From positions 76,299,786 to 76,363,785 of the forward strand of contig NC_087065.1 in NCBI RefSeq assembly GCF_963678635.1: 64,000 nucleotides of DNA, given 5' to 3'. The notes under the pieces were generated by a model that ran no database searches, was not told the origin of the DNA, and saw only the letters and a list, made by a program, of their open reading frames with translations. Position numbers and translations under genes: made by a program. This stretch comes from Symsagittifera roscoffensis (lineage: Eukaryota; Xenacoelomorpha; Acoela; Convolutidae). Every line of letters begins with the position of its first letter. Positions within the stretch are counted from its first letter, which is position 1. Shown here piece by piece: positions 35,001 through 40,833 of the stretch.

Positions 35001-36337
35001 TCTCTGATTAAAAGCTGTATAATGTCAGCAAAACTTGCATGGCAAATGCGCACTTGATAGCTTGTTGAAAGAACTGCACTGTACGTGTTAATTTGGATGA
35101 ATCAAGTAACAGCTGCCAGTTAAATTGCGTAATAATTGCGCCCTCGCAGTCGAAACATGAAACACTGTTTAAAACACTAAAATTGAGTCATGTTTTAAAC
35201 AGTGTTTAAAACAGTTTTAAACACTGTTTAAAACAACCCCTGTTTTTTATTGACCAGCCCTGTTCATAAGTGTTTTCACTTTGTTCATACACACTTAATA
35301 AAACGTGCACTACTTACATAAAATTGTAAGACGACGTTTTATTGTCTGAGAACGAACAGGGGTATCGTCGGTCACTGCAGAGCACACGTATTCTCCGTCG
35401 TCACGGTAAGTAGCCTGGAACACTATCTTCCCCATCAGCCTGTGAGTTTCGTTTATAATGTCTAGAAAAAAATGGCATTCAGCAGCCTTACTCGTAACAA
35501 ACTCAACCTAATCAAAATGTATGTGTCATAGAATAGTTGGGAAGCAAAACTACACAGATAAACGTAGCACCAAAGAACGCTTTTTTTTCATGACCGTTCA
35601 AACGCCGACTCAAAAGACTAACACAAAACCTCATTTTGACCCCATACGAGGTCTCTGTAAAAGCTGCAGTACATAATTTCATTCCAGGAGGAGCGAAAGA
35701 TCCAAAAGATAAAACTTCATTCAAGATCACGAGTTTTTTCTGTTTATTGAAGTGAAACGTTACAATGGGTAGACCCACATAATCAACAACAAAATTATTC
35801 GATCGAAATTCTGTAAAAATAAACTCAACGTACTGTAAATATTGCTAGGCTGAGCTTCTTCCGGAAGTTCTGTGCTCCAAATTCCGTAAGGCCATCTTAC
35901 ATAGAAGTCGTAATCAGACATGAAAATATTCATCGAGATAATGCATTGAAACTCGGCTCTCTCGCCCAGCCAAATCGAAGAGCGGTCGAATTGCACTGAA
36001 GTAAGAGCTCGAACAGGAAGCAACGAATCCCCGTTATCATCCGCGCCACTGCTAGTAGAACATATGTTCGCTAAAATTACCAAGCGTTAGTCAAAAATAG
36101 TTAGGTAGATCATCCTGAATATTTTTCTCGGTAATTATTTTCAGATAAATTTTATATTGAACGGAATTTGCATATTTCACTTTTGCATAACCTGAAAAAT
36201 TCAAATATGAGTTTGGTTCCTAGATAGAAAAAAGGCAAAAAAAACTTACAACATGGAATGAACTAACCTTTGCATAAAAGCAGGCAGATGATTACGTAAA
36301 CATCAGACTCCCTCCCCAGCTTCGTCCGGAGGAGCAT
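9449..36337 (-). CDS. kirre: Kirre/Roughest/Neph (Kirrel)-family immunoglobulin adhesion receptor, complete 13-exon gene
   Basis: Type I membrane protein for cell-cell recognition (family roles: myoblast fusion, synapse choice, filtration slit). The hand-built model joins 13 exons of 70, 237, 144, 192, 162, 243, 102, 252, 172, 149, 120, 398 and 1596 bases. The total is 3837, giving 1278 residues and a stop. Every junction has AG/GT sites and phases agree throughout. The ATG at 36337 follows an in-frame TGA upstream. Order: signal peptide (1-24), Ig1 (about 35-150), Ig2 (151-268), Ig3 (269-383), Ig4 (384-467), Ig5 (468-574), membrane helix (about 586-608), tail (609-1278). Five Ig domains plus the closing YNCTAYNDAG...EQ strand of Ig5 are the family's architecture; nephrin/Sns has more domains. 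Family members I know have about 600-960 residues, so this tail is long. The C-terminus FALV differs from the THV end of vertebrate members. Whether the orthologue is kirre, rst or a single ancestral gene cannot be told. Confidence 0.9.
11045..11309 (-). other. intron 12 of the adhesion gene
   Basis: 265 bases, donor GTAAGGTAG, acceptor TTTTAG. Nothing further seen. Confidence 0.85.
11310..11707 (-). CDS. kirre: adhesion gene exon 12: membrane-proximal cytoplasmic segment
   Basis: 398 bases between acceptor GCTTAAG and donor GTAAGG. With the A left by exon 11 it starts N-K-D-A-S-S-K-A-P-P-Y and ends E-E-L-Y-K. His/Ser/Asn-rich with a poly-Ala run (AAFLAAAAAASNN) near the end. Tyrosines in APPYKV, TIPYNGN and EEYERN are possible phosphorylation sites; this is inference. 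Upstream, 11708 to 11935 holds an AT-rich remnant of an interspersed repeat. Confidence 0.88.
11708..13253 (-). other. intron 11 of the adhesion gene
   Basis: About 1.5 kb, AT-rich. The part 11800-11935 carries a fragment of the CGTTTTTCGTG-family repeat (GACCTAAATGAGAGT...CATCGACTCTTAA). I see no gene in the rest; the 121-codon plus-strand frame at 12378-12743 has no domain. Confidence 0.7.
13254..13373 (-). CDS. kirre: adhesion gene exon 11: transmembrane segment
   Basis: 120 bases after TTTTCAG, ending before GTGAGTAG. Reads D-G-E-E-G-F-L-S-S-Q, then a hydrophobic helix LVMIVSIGAVSLVLVSLLTF, then CVTCLCYRAR. The Cys cluster and positive residues at the inner face fit a type I orientation and possible palmitoylation. 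Confidence 0.9.
13374..14991 (-). other. intron 10 of the adhesion gene
   Basis: 1.6 kb. A short tandem repeat with TCAAAAATCTAAATA at 14819, 14849 and 14879 lies close to the donor side. No gene seen. Confidence 0.75.
14819..14937. repeat. short tandem repeat, 30-bp spacing
   Basis: TCAAAAATCTAAATA occurs at 14819, 14849 and 14879, with CCGATTCAGAACG or a similar filler between copies. Confidence 0.8.
14992..15140 (-). CDS. kirre: adhesion gene exon 10: second half of Ig5
   Basis: 149 bases, phase 2 start after TTTGTTAG, donor GTTAGTGG. Encodes K-Y-S-V-E-R-I then the F-strand signature DDLGQYNCTAYNDAG and closes with ILLQEQ. The D-x-G-x-Y-x-C pattern pairs with the Cys of exon 9. YNCTA-x-N-x-x-G and the EQ end are typical of the last Ig of Kirre/Neph proteins. 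Confidence 0.92.
15160..15956. repeat. TTCCGACCAT-family interspersed repeat, copy 2
   Basis: Starts AGGATAGCCGGTTGCTGTGC, then CACAGAATGTTCCCACCATATTC. Ends ACACACCCGAATACAAAGTT followed by GTTGGAAAA. It has the same order of blocks as the copies at 4790 and 31945, with mutated inverted ends. Confidence 0.7.
16063..16092. repeat. second copy of the exon 10 acceptor tract
   Basis: CCTAACAAATACACAAACAA then ACAAGGATAG repeats the tract at 15140-15167 with a 2-base insertion. On the minus strand it gives a pyrimidine-rich run ending in TTAG, like the real acceptor. Confidence 0.7.
16370..16745. repeat. CGTTTTTCGTGACC-family interspersed repeat, copy
   Basis: Contains AGTCAATCACGTTTTTCGTG, TTTGCTGTTCGATAGTGGAG and the closing CGACCTATATAAGAGTCTGA, in the same order as the copy at 8050-8600. 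A 77-codon plus-strand frame over it is a chance frame. Confidence 0.65.
17574..17891. repeat. 159-bp exact tandem duplication
   Basis: CAAAATTTCATACCATTATT starts at 17574 and again at 17733. The 159-base units are the same by eye, and a third start (CAAAATTTCAT) follows at 17892 before diverging. Confidence 0.93.
19279..19293 (+). repeat. homopolymer C15
   Basis: Fifteen consecutive C bases in AT-rich intron DNA. Confidence 0.95.
19522..19693 (-). CDS. kirre: adhesion gene exon 9: first half of Ig5
   Basis: 172 bases after TGTTAAG, donor GTGAGTAT, phase 1 to 2. Encodes G-A-P-V-I-L-M-D, then VVLGDSAVLRCDVDA with the B-strand Cys, and LVSWKRSNG with the core Trp. Completed by exon 10. Codon use is GC-richer than the introns around it. 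Confidence 0.9.
19750..20092 (+). mobile_element. tRNA-derived SINE with ATT-repeat tail
   Basis: The head resembles a tRNA gene with degenerate polymerase III boxes: TAGAATAGTGGTAAGGCGC (A-box like) and ATCGTGTAACCGATCCCC (B-box like). A body follows with GGCTGGATGGCCTTTCATAG and GCGAATCGCAGAAACCAGAA, and the end is ATTATTATTATTAAT. The order head, body, simple-repeat tail is that of a SINE. It begins about 57 bases from the acceptor of exon 9, on the strand opposite to the gene. The parent tRNA was not determined. Confidence 0.75.
21040..21320. repeat. diverged tandem repeat, about 118-bp period
   Basis: GACGACGCTGCATTC near 21044, GACGATGCTGCATTTCTCAT near 21163 and GACGATGCTGCCTTTCTCAT near 21281 each sit in similar context (an upstream CCGGAA and a following ACAA). 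Confidence 0.7.
21700..21960. repeat. CGTTTTTCGTGACC-family repeat, partial copy
   Basis: Carries the family's closing block CCAAGACCTATATAAGAGTC and CATCGACTCTTAAAAAT. The early part is degraded. Confidence 0.5.
22040..22440. repeat. CGTTTTTCGTGACC-family repeat, full-length diverged copy
   Basis: Has AGAAGTCAAATCAGTTTTTT, GCTGTTCAATAGTTGAGTTT, CAAAGGAAATGGAGTGAACT and the closing TGCGTTCATCGACTCC, in the family order. Confidence 0.6.
23010..23265. repeat. CGTTTTTCGTGACC-family repeat, partial copy
   Basis: Holds the blocks TCTGTTTTCGAAATTGAAAT and ACGACCCATATAAGAGTCGG with CATCGACTCTTAATAAT. Confidence 0.5.
24419..24854. mobile_element. 420-bp hAT-type MITE with perfect 8-bp target duplication
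   Basis: The element spans 24427-24846. It starts CAGGGGCAGATTTGGAA and ends TCCTAGATCCACCCCCTG, imperfect inverted repeats with CAGGGG tips. ATCATGAC flanks it on both sides (24419-24426 and 24847-24854). An 8-bp duplication with CAGGGG-type ends is the hAT signature. The internal GCGCGCGCCGAAAAAACGC is shared with 6188-6406. The small frames inside are not genes. Confidence 0.88.
25069..25320 (-). CDS. kirre: adhesion gene exon 8: Ig4
   Basis: 252 bases after CACTTTAG, donor GTGAGAAA, phase 1 to 1. A whole Ig domain in one exon: PPQFISELPSEKVVKEGDSF, then LVCEAEGEPTPSVEWIRNG with Cys and Trp, then HNGEYTCRVYSEG and VQIYG. It is the most clearly Ig-like exon. Confidence 0.95.
25321..26441 (-). 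other. intron 7 of the adhesion gene
   Basis: 1.1 kb, AT-rich except for the GC-richer inverted repeat at 26304-26381 close to the donor. No gene seen; the 69-codon plus-strand frame at 26268-26477 runs across the inverted repeat and exon 7. Confidence 0.7.
26304..26381. repeat. two-part inverted repeat (possible long hairpin)
   Basis: GAATGCGCGGAAA (26304-26316) faces TTTTCGGGCATTC (26369-26381). Inside, CAGCCAATC (26321-26329) faces GATTGGCTG (26354-26362) exactly. It starts about 60 bases inside intron 7, next to the exon 7 donor. Confidence 0.75.
26442..26543 (-). CDS. kirre: adhesion gene exon 7: second half of Ig3
   Basis: Short exon of 102 bases, read directly from the sequence. Acceptor TGTTGCTTCAG, donor GTAAGCAC, phase 1 to 1. 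Encodes V-D-S-S-M-E, then NKELKCQVSTVIGGKTFTDS and ASLLLHFA. The Cys pairs with that of exon 6. It joins exon 8 in frame to give HFAQPPQFI. Without it Ig3 would lack its F and G strands, which supports the call. Confidence 0.88.
26544..27032 (-). other. intron 6 of the adhesion gene
   Basis: 489 bases, AT-rich, donor GTTAGCTT. Nothing else seen. Confidence 0.8.
27033..27275 (-). CDS. kirre: adhesion gene exon 6: first half of Ig3
   Basis: 243 bases after TTCTTTTTAG, phase 1 to 1. Encodes GPRVSLKVSPTLIHPQHRSI, then VDCQVDANPAPSPQQYRWTL with Cys and Trp. A long polar insert (GGDEGLS... through NTQQQH) lies between the C and E strands, and the exon ends in NSILVDG. The insert is longer than I expect for this domain. 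Confidence 0.9.
27276..31138 (-). other. intron 5 of the adhesion gene
   Basis: 3.9 kb, very A-rich. Contains end fragments of the TTCCGACCAT family (around 27730-27790 and 28470-28560) and the repeat at 28275-28470. The 65-codon Lys-rich frame at 28862-29059 and the frames near 29866-30773 show no domain and are not called. Confidence 0.65.
28275..28470. repeat. interspersed repeat shared with 7210-7400
   Basis: Shares CCGCTTACGCGTTAA, AAACCCCCGTAACTTTACG and TGAGCTCAGGACAACAATAC with the copy near 7210-7400. It is followed directly by the end block of a TTCCGACCAT-family repeat (AGTCGGAACAATAAAAC). Confidence 0.6.
31139..31300 (-). CDS. kirre: adhesion gene exon 5: second half of Ig2
   Basis: 162 bases after TTGTTTCAG, donor GTGAGTAC, phase 1 to 1. 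Encodes D-S-P-N-S-N-D-P-R-K, then VTMDLHMQDLSCHAKSEADV and NSTVRFNVL. LSCHA supplies the F-strand Cys. Confidence 0.9.
31301..31631 (-). other. intron 4 of the adhesion gene
   Basis: 331 bases between the two halves of Ig2, donor GTATCATC, acceptor TTTCAG. Nothing else seen. Confidence 0.85.
31632..31823 (-). CDS. kirre: adhesion gene exon 4: first half of Ig2
   Basis: 192 bases after TTTGCTTCAG, phase 1 to 1. Encodes S-S-T-K-S-L-T-M-T-P, then DNVEVSCLAELANPAAEITW with Cys and Trp, SLNGKSVELDPRF and DPIIQ. NPAAEITW is a typical I-set core. Confidence 0.92.
31945..32786. mobile_element. TTCCGACCAT-ended interspersed repeat, best copy
   Basis: TTCCGACCAT (31981-31990) and ATGGTCGGAA (32777-32786) are perfect 10-bp inverted ends 806 bp apart. 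A conserved GGATAGTCGGTAGCAGTGCA block precedes the left end, as in the other copies, so the true element may be longer than the inverted repeat. The last third is partly doubled: TTTGTGGTAGCTGATTTTGCG near 32450 and TTTGTGGCACCTGATTTTGCG near 32713. No coding capacity; probably a non-autonomous DNA element. Confidence 0.6.
34336..34674 (-). pseudogene. hAT transposase C-terminal dimerisation region
   Basis: 112 codons. The end carries the hAT C-terminal motif: SLAPSSAGIERAFSTMG, then GDLRNSLSSEKTEKLAFC. The start (MMKKALEWIDAEYP) belongs to the region shortly before it. The central RNase H-like catalytic core of several hundred residues is missing. The frame starts at the ATGA where the BED frame ends, in a different register, which marks the deletion junction. 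Confidence 0.85.
34671..34949 (-). pseudogene. hAT transposase N-terminal BED zinc finger
   Basis: 92 codons. Residues about 10-50 form a BED finger: VWEKFEQLPNGRAKCKTC followed by a MKKHYASH histidine pair. After it come the linker (KQPVMDTFV) and FDKAVAKFFYA, the usual start of the transposase body, where the frame stops. It binds DNA in intact elements. It could still give a free BED-domain peptide if transcribed, but no promoter is evident. Confidence 0.85.
35318..35461 (-). CDS. kirre: adhesion gene exon 3: second half of Ig1
   Basis: 144 bases after TTTTTTTCTAG, donor GTAAGTAG, phase 1 to 1, read directly from the sequence. Encodes N-I-I-N-E-T-H-R-L-M-G-K, then YRDDGEYVCSAVTDD and the closing strand RSQTIKRRLTIL. 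The D-x-G-x-Y-x-C signature completes Ig1. Confidence 0.92.
35462..35833 (-). other. intron 2 of the adhesion gene
   Basis: 372 bases, donor GTACGTTG, splitting Ig1. Nothing else seen. Confidence 0.85.
35834..36070 (-). CDS. kirre: adhesion gene exon 2: first half of Ig1
   Basis: 237 bases after GTAATTTTAG, phase 1 to 1. Encodes A-N-I-C-S-T-S-S-G, then SSIWLGERAEFQCIIS with the B-strand Cys and YDFYVRWPYGIW with the core Trp. The stretch before the domain (DDNGDSLLPVRALTS) is the mature N-terminus. Confidence 0.9.
36071..36267 (-). other. intron 1 of the adhesion gene
   Basis: 197 bases, donor GTTAGTTC, acceptor TTTTAG. Nothing else seen. Confidence 0.8.
36268..36337 (-). CDS. kirre: adhesion gene exon 1: start codon and signal peptide
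   Basis: 70 bases from the ATG. Reads MLLRTKLGRESDVYVIICLL then L-C-K: a basic start and a hydrophobic VYVIICLLLC core, acceptable as a signal peptide though the polar stretch before the core is long. An in-frame TGA lies upstream of the ATG without another Met between, and the reading phase fits exon 2. A further 5' non-coding exon cannot be excluded. Confidence 0.75.
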
Positions 36338-38037
36338 CTTTAAGAAGCCGATTGATATGTCCGAGTTAACGATATGTCATGATAAGTTTTGAAAGATAAA
36401 GGTTCCACCAAATCATGATTTGTTTATTCTGCACATAGTATTTTGTTTATTATTTAGTTATTTAATCTACAATATAAAATCTGAAACCAAATATCAATTG
36501 AATGATGAATGCTTTCAACGAATCTAACAAATCTGATTGGTTTAAATTCAAATTAAATTCTTTCTTTTCACGGAGGAAATAAGGCTTCAAAACTCAGCAA
36601 AAAATCGCAAGAATAAATCAATTCTTATCTCCAAACTATCCTTTTTATCAAGATTAAGCTTATCCGATTGGTAAGCGAATGACACCGAGTATTCCAACTA
36701 AATGTTTCATCAAAAAACTTCACGGCTCTTCGGTTTGTTGACCATCCAAAATTTTATTGCTTTACGACAACGTTGAAATAGTTTTCCAAAACGAAATTCA
36801 AATTTGACGGAAAGTATAAAACAGCCAAACACATCACTACAATTTTCAAAAAAAAATCCCGACATGTTTTGACAAGAACCTGGTCAACCGGTTTGACGAG
36901 GAGGCATGACTTTAAAACGTAGCGAAATTATTAATCGGATTAGATGGATCAGATACAATCAATGACACTAAGGCAAAACTGCACCTTAAAGTTTTTGTTA
37001 TATGCGCAGATTCTGTACAATTCCAAAAACTTTTGACTGAAAAACGTGCTGAAGAACACTTCATGTAGTTTCGGACGGACTAATAACGTACTATGTTAAA
37101 TTGGTTTTGCGTTTGAGTTCTCAACCAATCAGTATGAGCATTTAACACACAGCGCGCTTTGCACCTTTAATTTATTTTGAACGCTGGGATGGCGGATCTC
37201 CATTTGATCATTTGGGAGGGATGTTAACTTGATAATAATCACCTGATTAACATATAATTATTTTCAATTTCTTTTTTTTCCGTACGAGATTGCTCATAAC
37301 AGAAACCGGTTTTGGAAAACAAACAAACTTTTCGGGCCATAACAACGCCTCATCGAACAAACGGCCGGGCCTCTGCATATTTTGTCAATTGCCATGTGTT
37401 CTATTCTGAACCAGCATAAAAATTGGCTTTCTGATACTGAAGGCTTCGCTGAAACTACACGGCCAAACGCAGCTGGCACAGAAATTTCAAGCACTTTCGT
37501 GCAAGTCAGAGGATTTTCATTTAGAAGTATGGTACTGTTTAGAACCAATTCCGAAGTATGGTCTCGTGAAAACACCAATAGTCACATATATAAATCCTAC
37601 AAAGTTTTTTAAGGTAGTTTCTAAGTTTTGCCACTGAATTTTTATTTGTGGTAATTTCATGTTGAAAAGAACTTTAGTGGCATATCTATAGAAGAAATGT
37701 TTACAAGTTTTCTTTTTAATTTGATCAAATTGAATTAGTGAAAATTTACTAAACTCGGACGTTTCGTACTTGATCACGCGAACACTTTGGTGTCTATTTT
37801 ACTTACACTAGTGTACAAAATGAAGCGCACATTCAAAATTTTACTCTCTAAAATGATTGTTTTTGATGTCCATTTTGGACAACACTTACTTTGAGATTCA
37901 GTAAAATTTTTACATAAACTCAGAGCAAATGATCAGAGCTATCCTCTAGTGCAGGGTTGTATCAGCGCTAAGTGATTGTTAACAAACCGGAACCGAATGC
38001 CTCTGCAGGAACCAAGAAACGGACCCGGTTGGTTCAT
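36338..38037. other. upstream region of the adhesion gene
   Basis: Would hold the promoter and 5' untranslated region. I see no clear TATA box or initiator. Frames at 37294-37578 (minus) and 37382-37612 (plus) overlap in antisense and show no domain. From about 37985 the motif GGAACCG is repeated, leading into the duplicated segment. Confidence 0.5.
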
Positions 38038-38975
38038 CACCAGAAACCGGAACCGACGTTAAAGACGGAACCGATCGATATCGAGCTAACCTAGGTGGGT
38101 CTGAGATTGGACATCAACAAGCGTGGCAAAAAAATATATTTCAAACGTATATTTTGATTCGAAAATACACTTCGCGAAAGATTTGCCGGATATAAGCGGT
38201 TCTGCATATAATTTCTGCTGAGTGTGCAGAATGAAAACATCCTCTCAGGATCCGAGCTAGTTGGTCGAAAATTGTTAAAAACTTAGAACACTCAATTCTT
38301 GCACCACTCAAAACACTTTAACATTTTTCTTTCAAAAATTACCTAACATTACTAAGCATTGCTACAAAAGATGAAAACTTTTCATTCACACATATTGAAA
38401 ATCAACTTTTCGGAACCGACTGGGACACGAAAAGTGACGAAACTGTCAAATAATCGGGGATCGGCACTATTAGTAACCGGGACCGAAACCGTAACCCAAT
38501 TATTACAATATCAAGAAGCGAAACCAAATTGCCAGGAACCGGTACCGGAACCAAATTCCTGTATAAAAAGAAGTGGAGTTGGAGTCATACTATTTTTAGC
38601 ATCATCGGTATCGATTGTTTAGATAAATTATTTAGCACGTAGATACAGAAGAAGTGTTAGAAACCGACAAAGCATCAATGTAGAAAGTAGAATCTGAAGG
38701 TGGATTTAGACAATTCTGAGAACTAAGAAGGCTTAAGGCAGAAAAAATTTTAATAGTAAAAACATTAGAGAGAGTAGTTCTAATAAAGATTGTTTAGTTT
38801 AGTTTACTTGTCGCTCTATAGTTTTGTCTTTCCCTTGTAGCTAGCATGATGTCATCTTCTCGATGTACATGTTGTTAACCATTTTAATTTATTTTTAGAT
38901 TGAGTCTCTGAATTTGTTTTCAGCTTTATGTCCCAGCTGTCATCGAGTCTTCTTCCAGAAGTGAAGGTTTGTAAT

Positions 38976-40353
38976 ATTCGCCCAAATACTACACAGTGAC
39001 GGAGCGTAGAAAAAGTACCTATTGACGACTGGTCCGCGTCAATTACCTAAATTCTACTCGTTTTCTGCCGTCTCGACCTAGCCAGTTGATTTTCTGGTCT
39101 GTCTATGGCTAAGTAGAAAGTTACTGTTTTCAGGCCATCATTCAAACGACTTTTAAAGAGCTTCCGTTTACATGCGAACACAACCACATAGCTGGGTCTC
39201 GGATCCTCAGACTACGTGATTGCTATTAAAAACACGGCTCGAATGTCCTATTTTTTAATGTTTTTGGTGACAGTTCTACATTAAATCCATTGGAGATGGA
39301 TTGATCCTTTCCTCTTCCTAGCTACTTATATTCTAAAAAATCAAATTATACCGGTTTTAATTCAAATGTTTATGGCATCAGAGTAGCTAAAAAGTCAGTT
39401 CTTTATAGTCCTTCACCATATACAGTCTCTGGAGGGCCGAGCCTCCGCTTCCGTGATTTCGCTGTAATAACAACGTTTTTACTTCCAATTCGTGGCACGG
39501 GAGGGTACCGCTCTTTTTTACTTCCCCACTGAAGCAGGGATGTCGAATACTCGGATTTTTTGATATTCGTTATTCGCCGCGGCCCAACTATTCGATATTC
39601 GACTTCGGCCGAATAGTGCCCTTACTATTCGGATTCGGCTTCGGCCAAATGTTACTACTCGAACAACTATTCGGATATTTGGTTATTTTCCCAAAAAACT
39701 TAGCATAAAAGTTTGATACAACAAATTCTATAAAAAGTTTTGAACATAGCATTTTTCAAGTAGAATTGGCTGGGACTTGCGTAATAATGTAAAAATCGCG
39801 GGAGTGAGTAAATGTTAAAAATCAGTCACAACTCACAACCCAGTTTTTCGAGCTAAACCGACTGAGATCGCTAAAAACAGAAAAATATTGTGAAACAAAA
39901 CAGTAAACCAATATTCGGAATATTCGGGTTTTTTAGCAGTGGACCCTGGATTATTCGGTATTCGGCAAAAAAAATATATATTCGGATTCGATATTCGGAT
40001 TTCAAAATTTTAATATTCGGATTCGGCTTCGAAGTGCCGAATACTCGGTATTCGGGTCGAATACTCGGATTCGAATCGATATCCCTGCACTGAAGTCTCC
40101 TTCCTGGCTGATTCCCTCTGTTAAGTGTCTTATTGTGCGTGATTGTCACGATAAGAGGCTTTGTGTTTTATTTCGTTATCGTTCGACTGTTTTTCACTAT
40201 TTCAGCTGTTGTTTTGATTTTTTCTGTTTTTCGGCTCAAAATGGTCGTTTAAGCATTTCTCAGAAATGTGACGTCACGATTAGAAATTTTGAAAATAAAA
40301 ATTTCCAGAACATTCCGACCCTCTTTTTTACTAGTAAATGATCGTTAAGGCCT
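38976..40353 (-). mobile_element. end module of the GGAGGGTT-type retroelement, with MITE inside
   Basis: From ATTCGCCCAAATACTACACA to CTAATTCTATT it matches 54888-55713 and in part 50691-51065, 41772-42255 and 63745-64000. Without the inserted MITE it is about 0.82 kb. Landmarks are GACGACTGG, CAACCACATAGCTGG, GGGCCGAGCCTCCGCTT and GATCGTTAAGGCCTCTAATT. It is probably part of the LTR of the element whose gag-pol lies to the right. Confidence 0.6.
39527..40095. mobile_element. 553-bp ATTCGG-rich hAT-type MITE with 8-bp target duplication
   Basis: The element spans 39535-40087, begins CAGGGATGTCGAATACTCGG and ends CGAATCGATATCCCTG. CACTGAAG flanks it on both sides (39527-39534, 40088-40095). 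The empty site is visible at 55440-55447, where the same surrounding sequence is uninterrupted. Near both ends ATTCGG/CGAATA motifs are repeated densely. Confidence 0.92.
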
Positions 40354-40833
40354 CTAATTCTATTTCCGTGTTGAGTCGGAATGTTGCGCTGTGTCAATCC
40401 AGCGGAATGGCACATACTCCCCAGACAGTCCCCATTGATGCCCTCATTGATCGCGTAACACCGGGTTATCATCAAGTAGTGTTCCAGTTCTCTATAATCA
40501 ACCTTACAAATCGCATTAGAAAACGAAACTTATCTACTCCACCTCAACTCACTACCTGTCACAATTGGCATCATACTACATCGCACTGCCTTTCAACATT
40601 TTCACAAACTTTGCACCATGAGGAGATCCTAGATTAAATTTCTTTTCTGACTACTTACGTCATCTGGCCATAGAATTTCTTTTCGCGCTTGCTGGATTAA
40701 AAGTTTGGGACGTGGCACGGCCACGCACCCATTACCCATTAAAATTAACTTAATGTCACTCACCAAGTATAATCAGTTATTTATGCTGTCGTCCTCAATA
40801 ATAAAACTAAGAAAATCTGTGACTAGGAAAGGT

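Larger units (their letters stand above)
34234..35270 (-). mobile_element. internally deleted hAT transposon with perfect ends and target duplication
   Basis: CAGGGCTGGTCAA (34242-34254) and TTGACCAGCCCTG (35250-35262) are exact 13-bp inverted ends. TTCATAAG flanks both sides (34234-34241 and 35263-35270). Subterminal DNA at both ends is packed with GTTTAAAAC/GTTTTAAAC motifs, as expected for transposase binding sites. Inside, minus-strand frames encode only the first and last parts of a hAT transposase. The intact target duplication and ends suggest a fairly recent insertion. It sits in intron 3 of the adhesion gene, in the same orientation. Confidence 0.93.
31824..35317 (-). other. intron 3 of the adhesion gene
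   Basis: 3.5 kb. Holds a TTCCGACCAT repeat with perfect ends (31981-32786), a fragment of the same family (about 33300-33590), and a deleted hAT transposon (34242-35262). The remainder is AT-rich without visible structure. Confidence 0.75.
38038..40833. repeat. 2796-bp segment, first copy of a tandem duplication
   Basis: Bases 38038-39459 recur at 40834-42255 without length change and with only a few differences seen (for example A/G near 38871 and T/G near 39136). Bases 40548-40833 recur at 42258-42543. The simplest reading is that 38038-40833 was duplicated in tandem and the second copy lost the part matching 39460-40547. Confidence 0.85.

Noticed and set aside
37294-37612. Antisense pair of 94- and 76-codon frames upstream of the adhesion gene
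   Set aside because: Overlapping frames on both strands without a domain; no splice sites or start context make one preferable.
37952-37990. CAGGGTTGTATCAGC as the end of another hAT element
   Set aside because: No matching inverted end or 8-bp duplication found within reach.
38359-38622. 87-codon frame repeated identically at 41155-41418
   Set aside because: The identity is due to the recent DNA duplication, not to selection. The sequence is a GGAACCG-repeat region without a domain.
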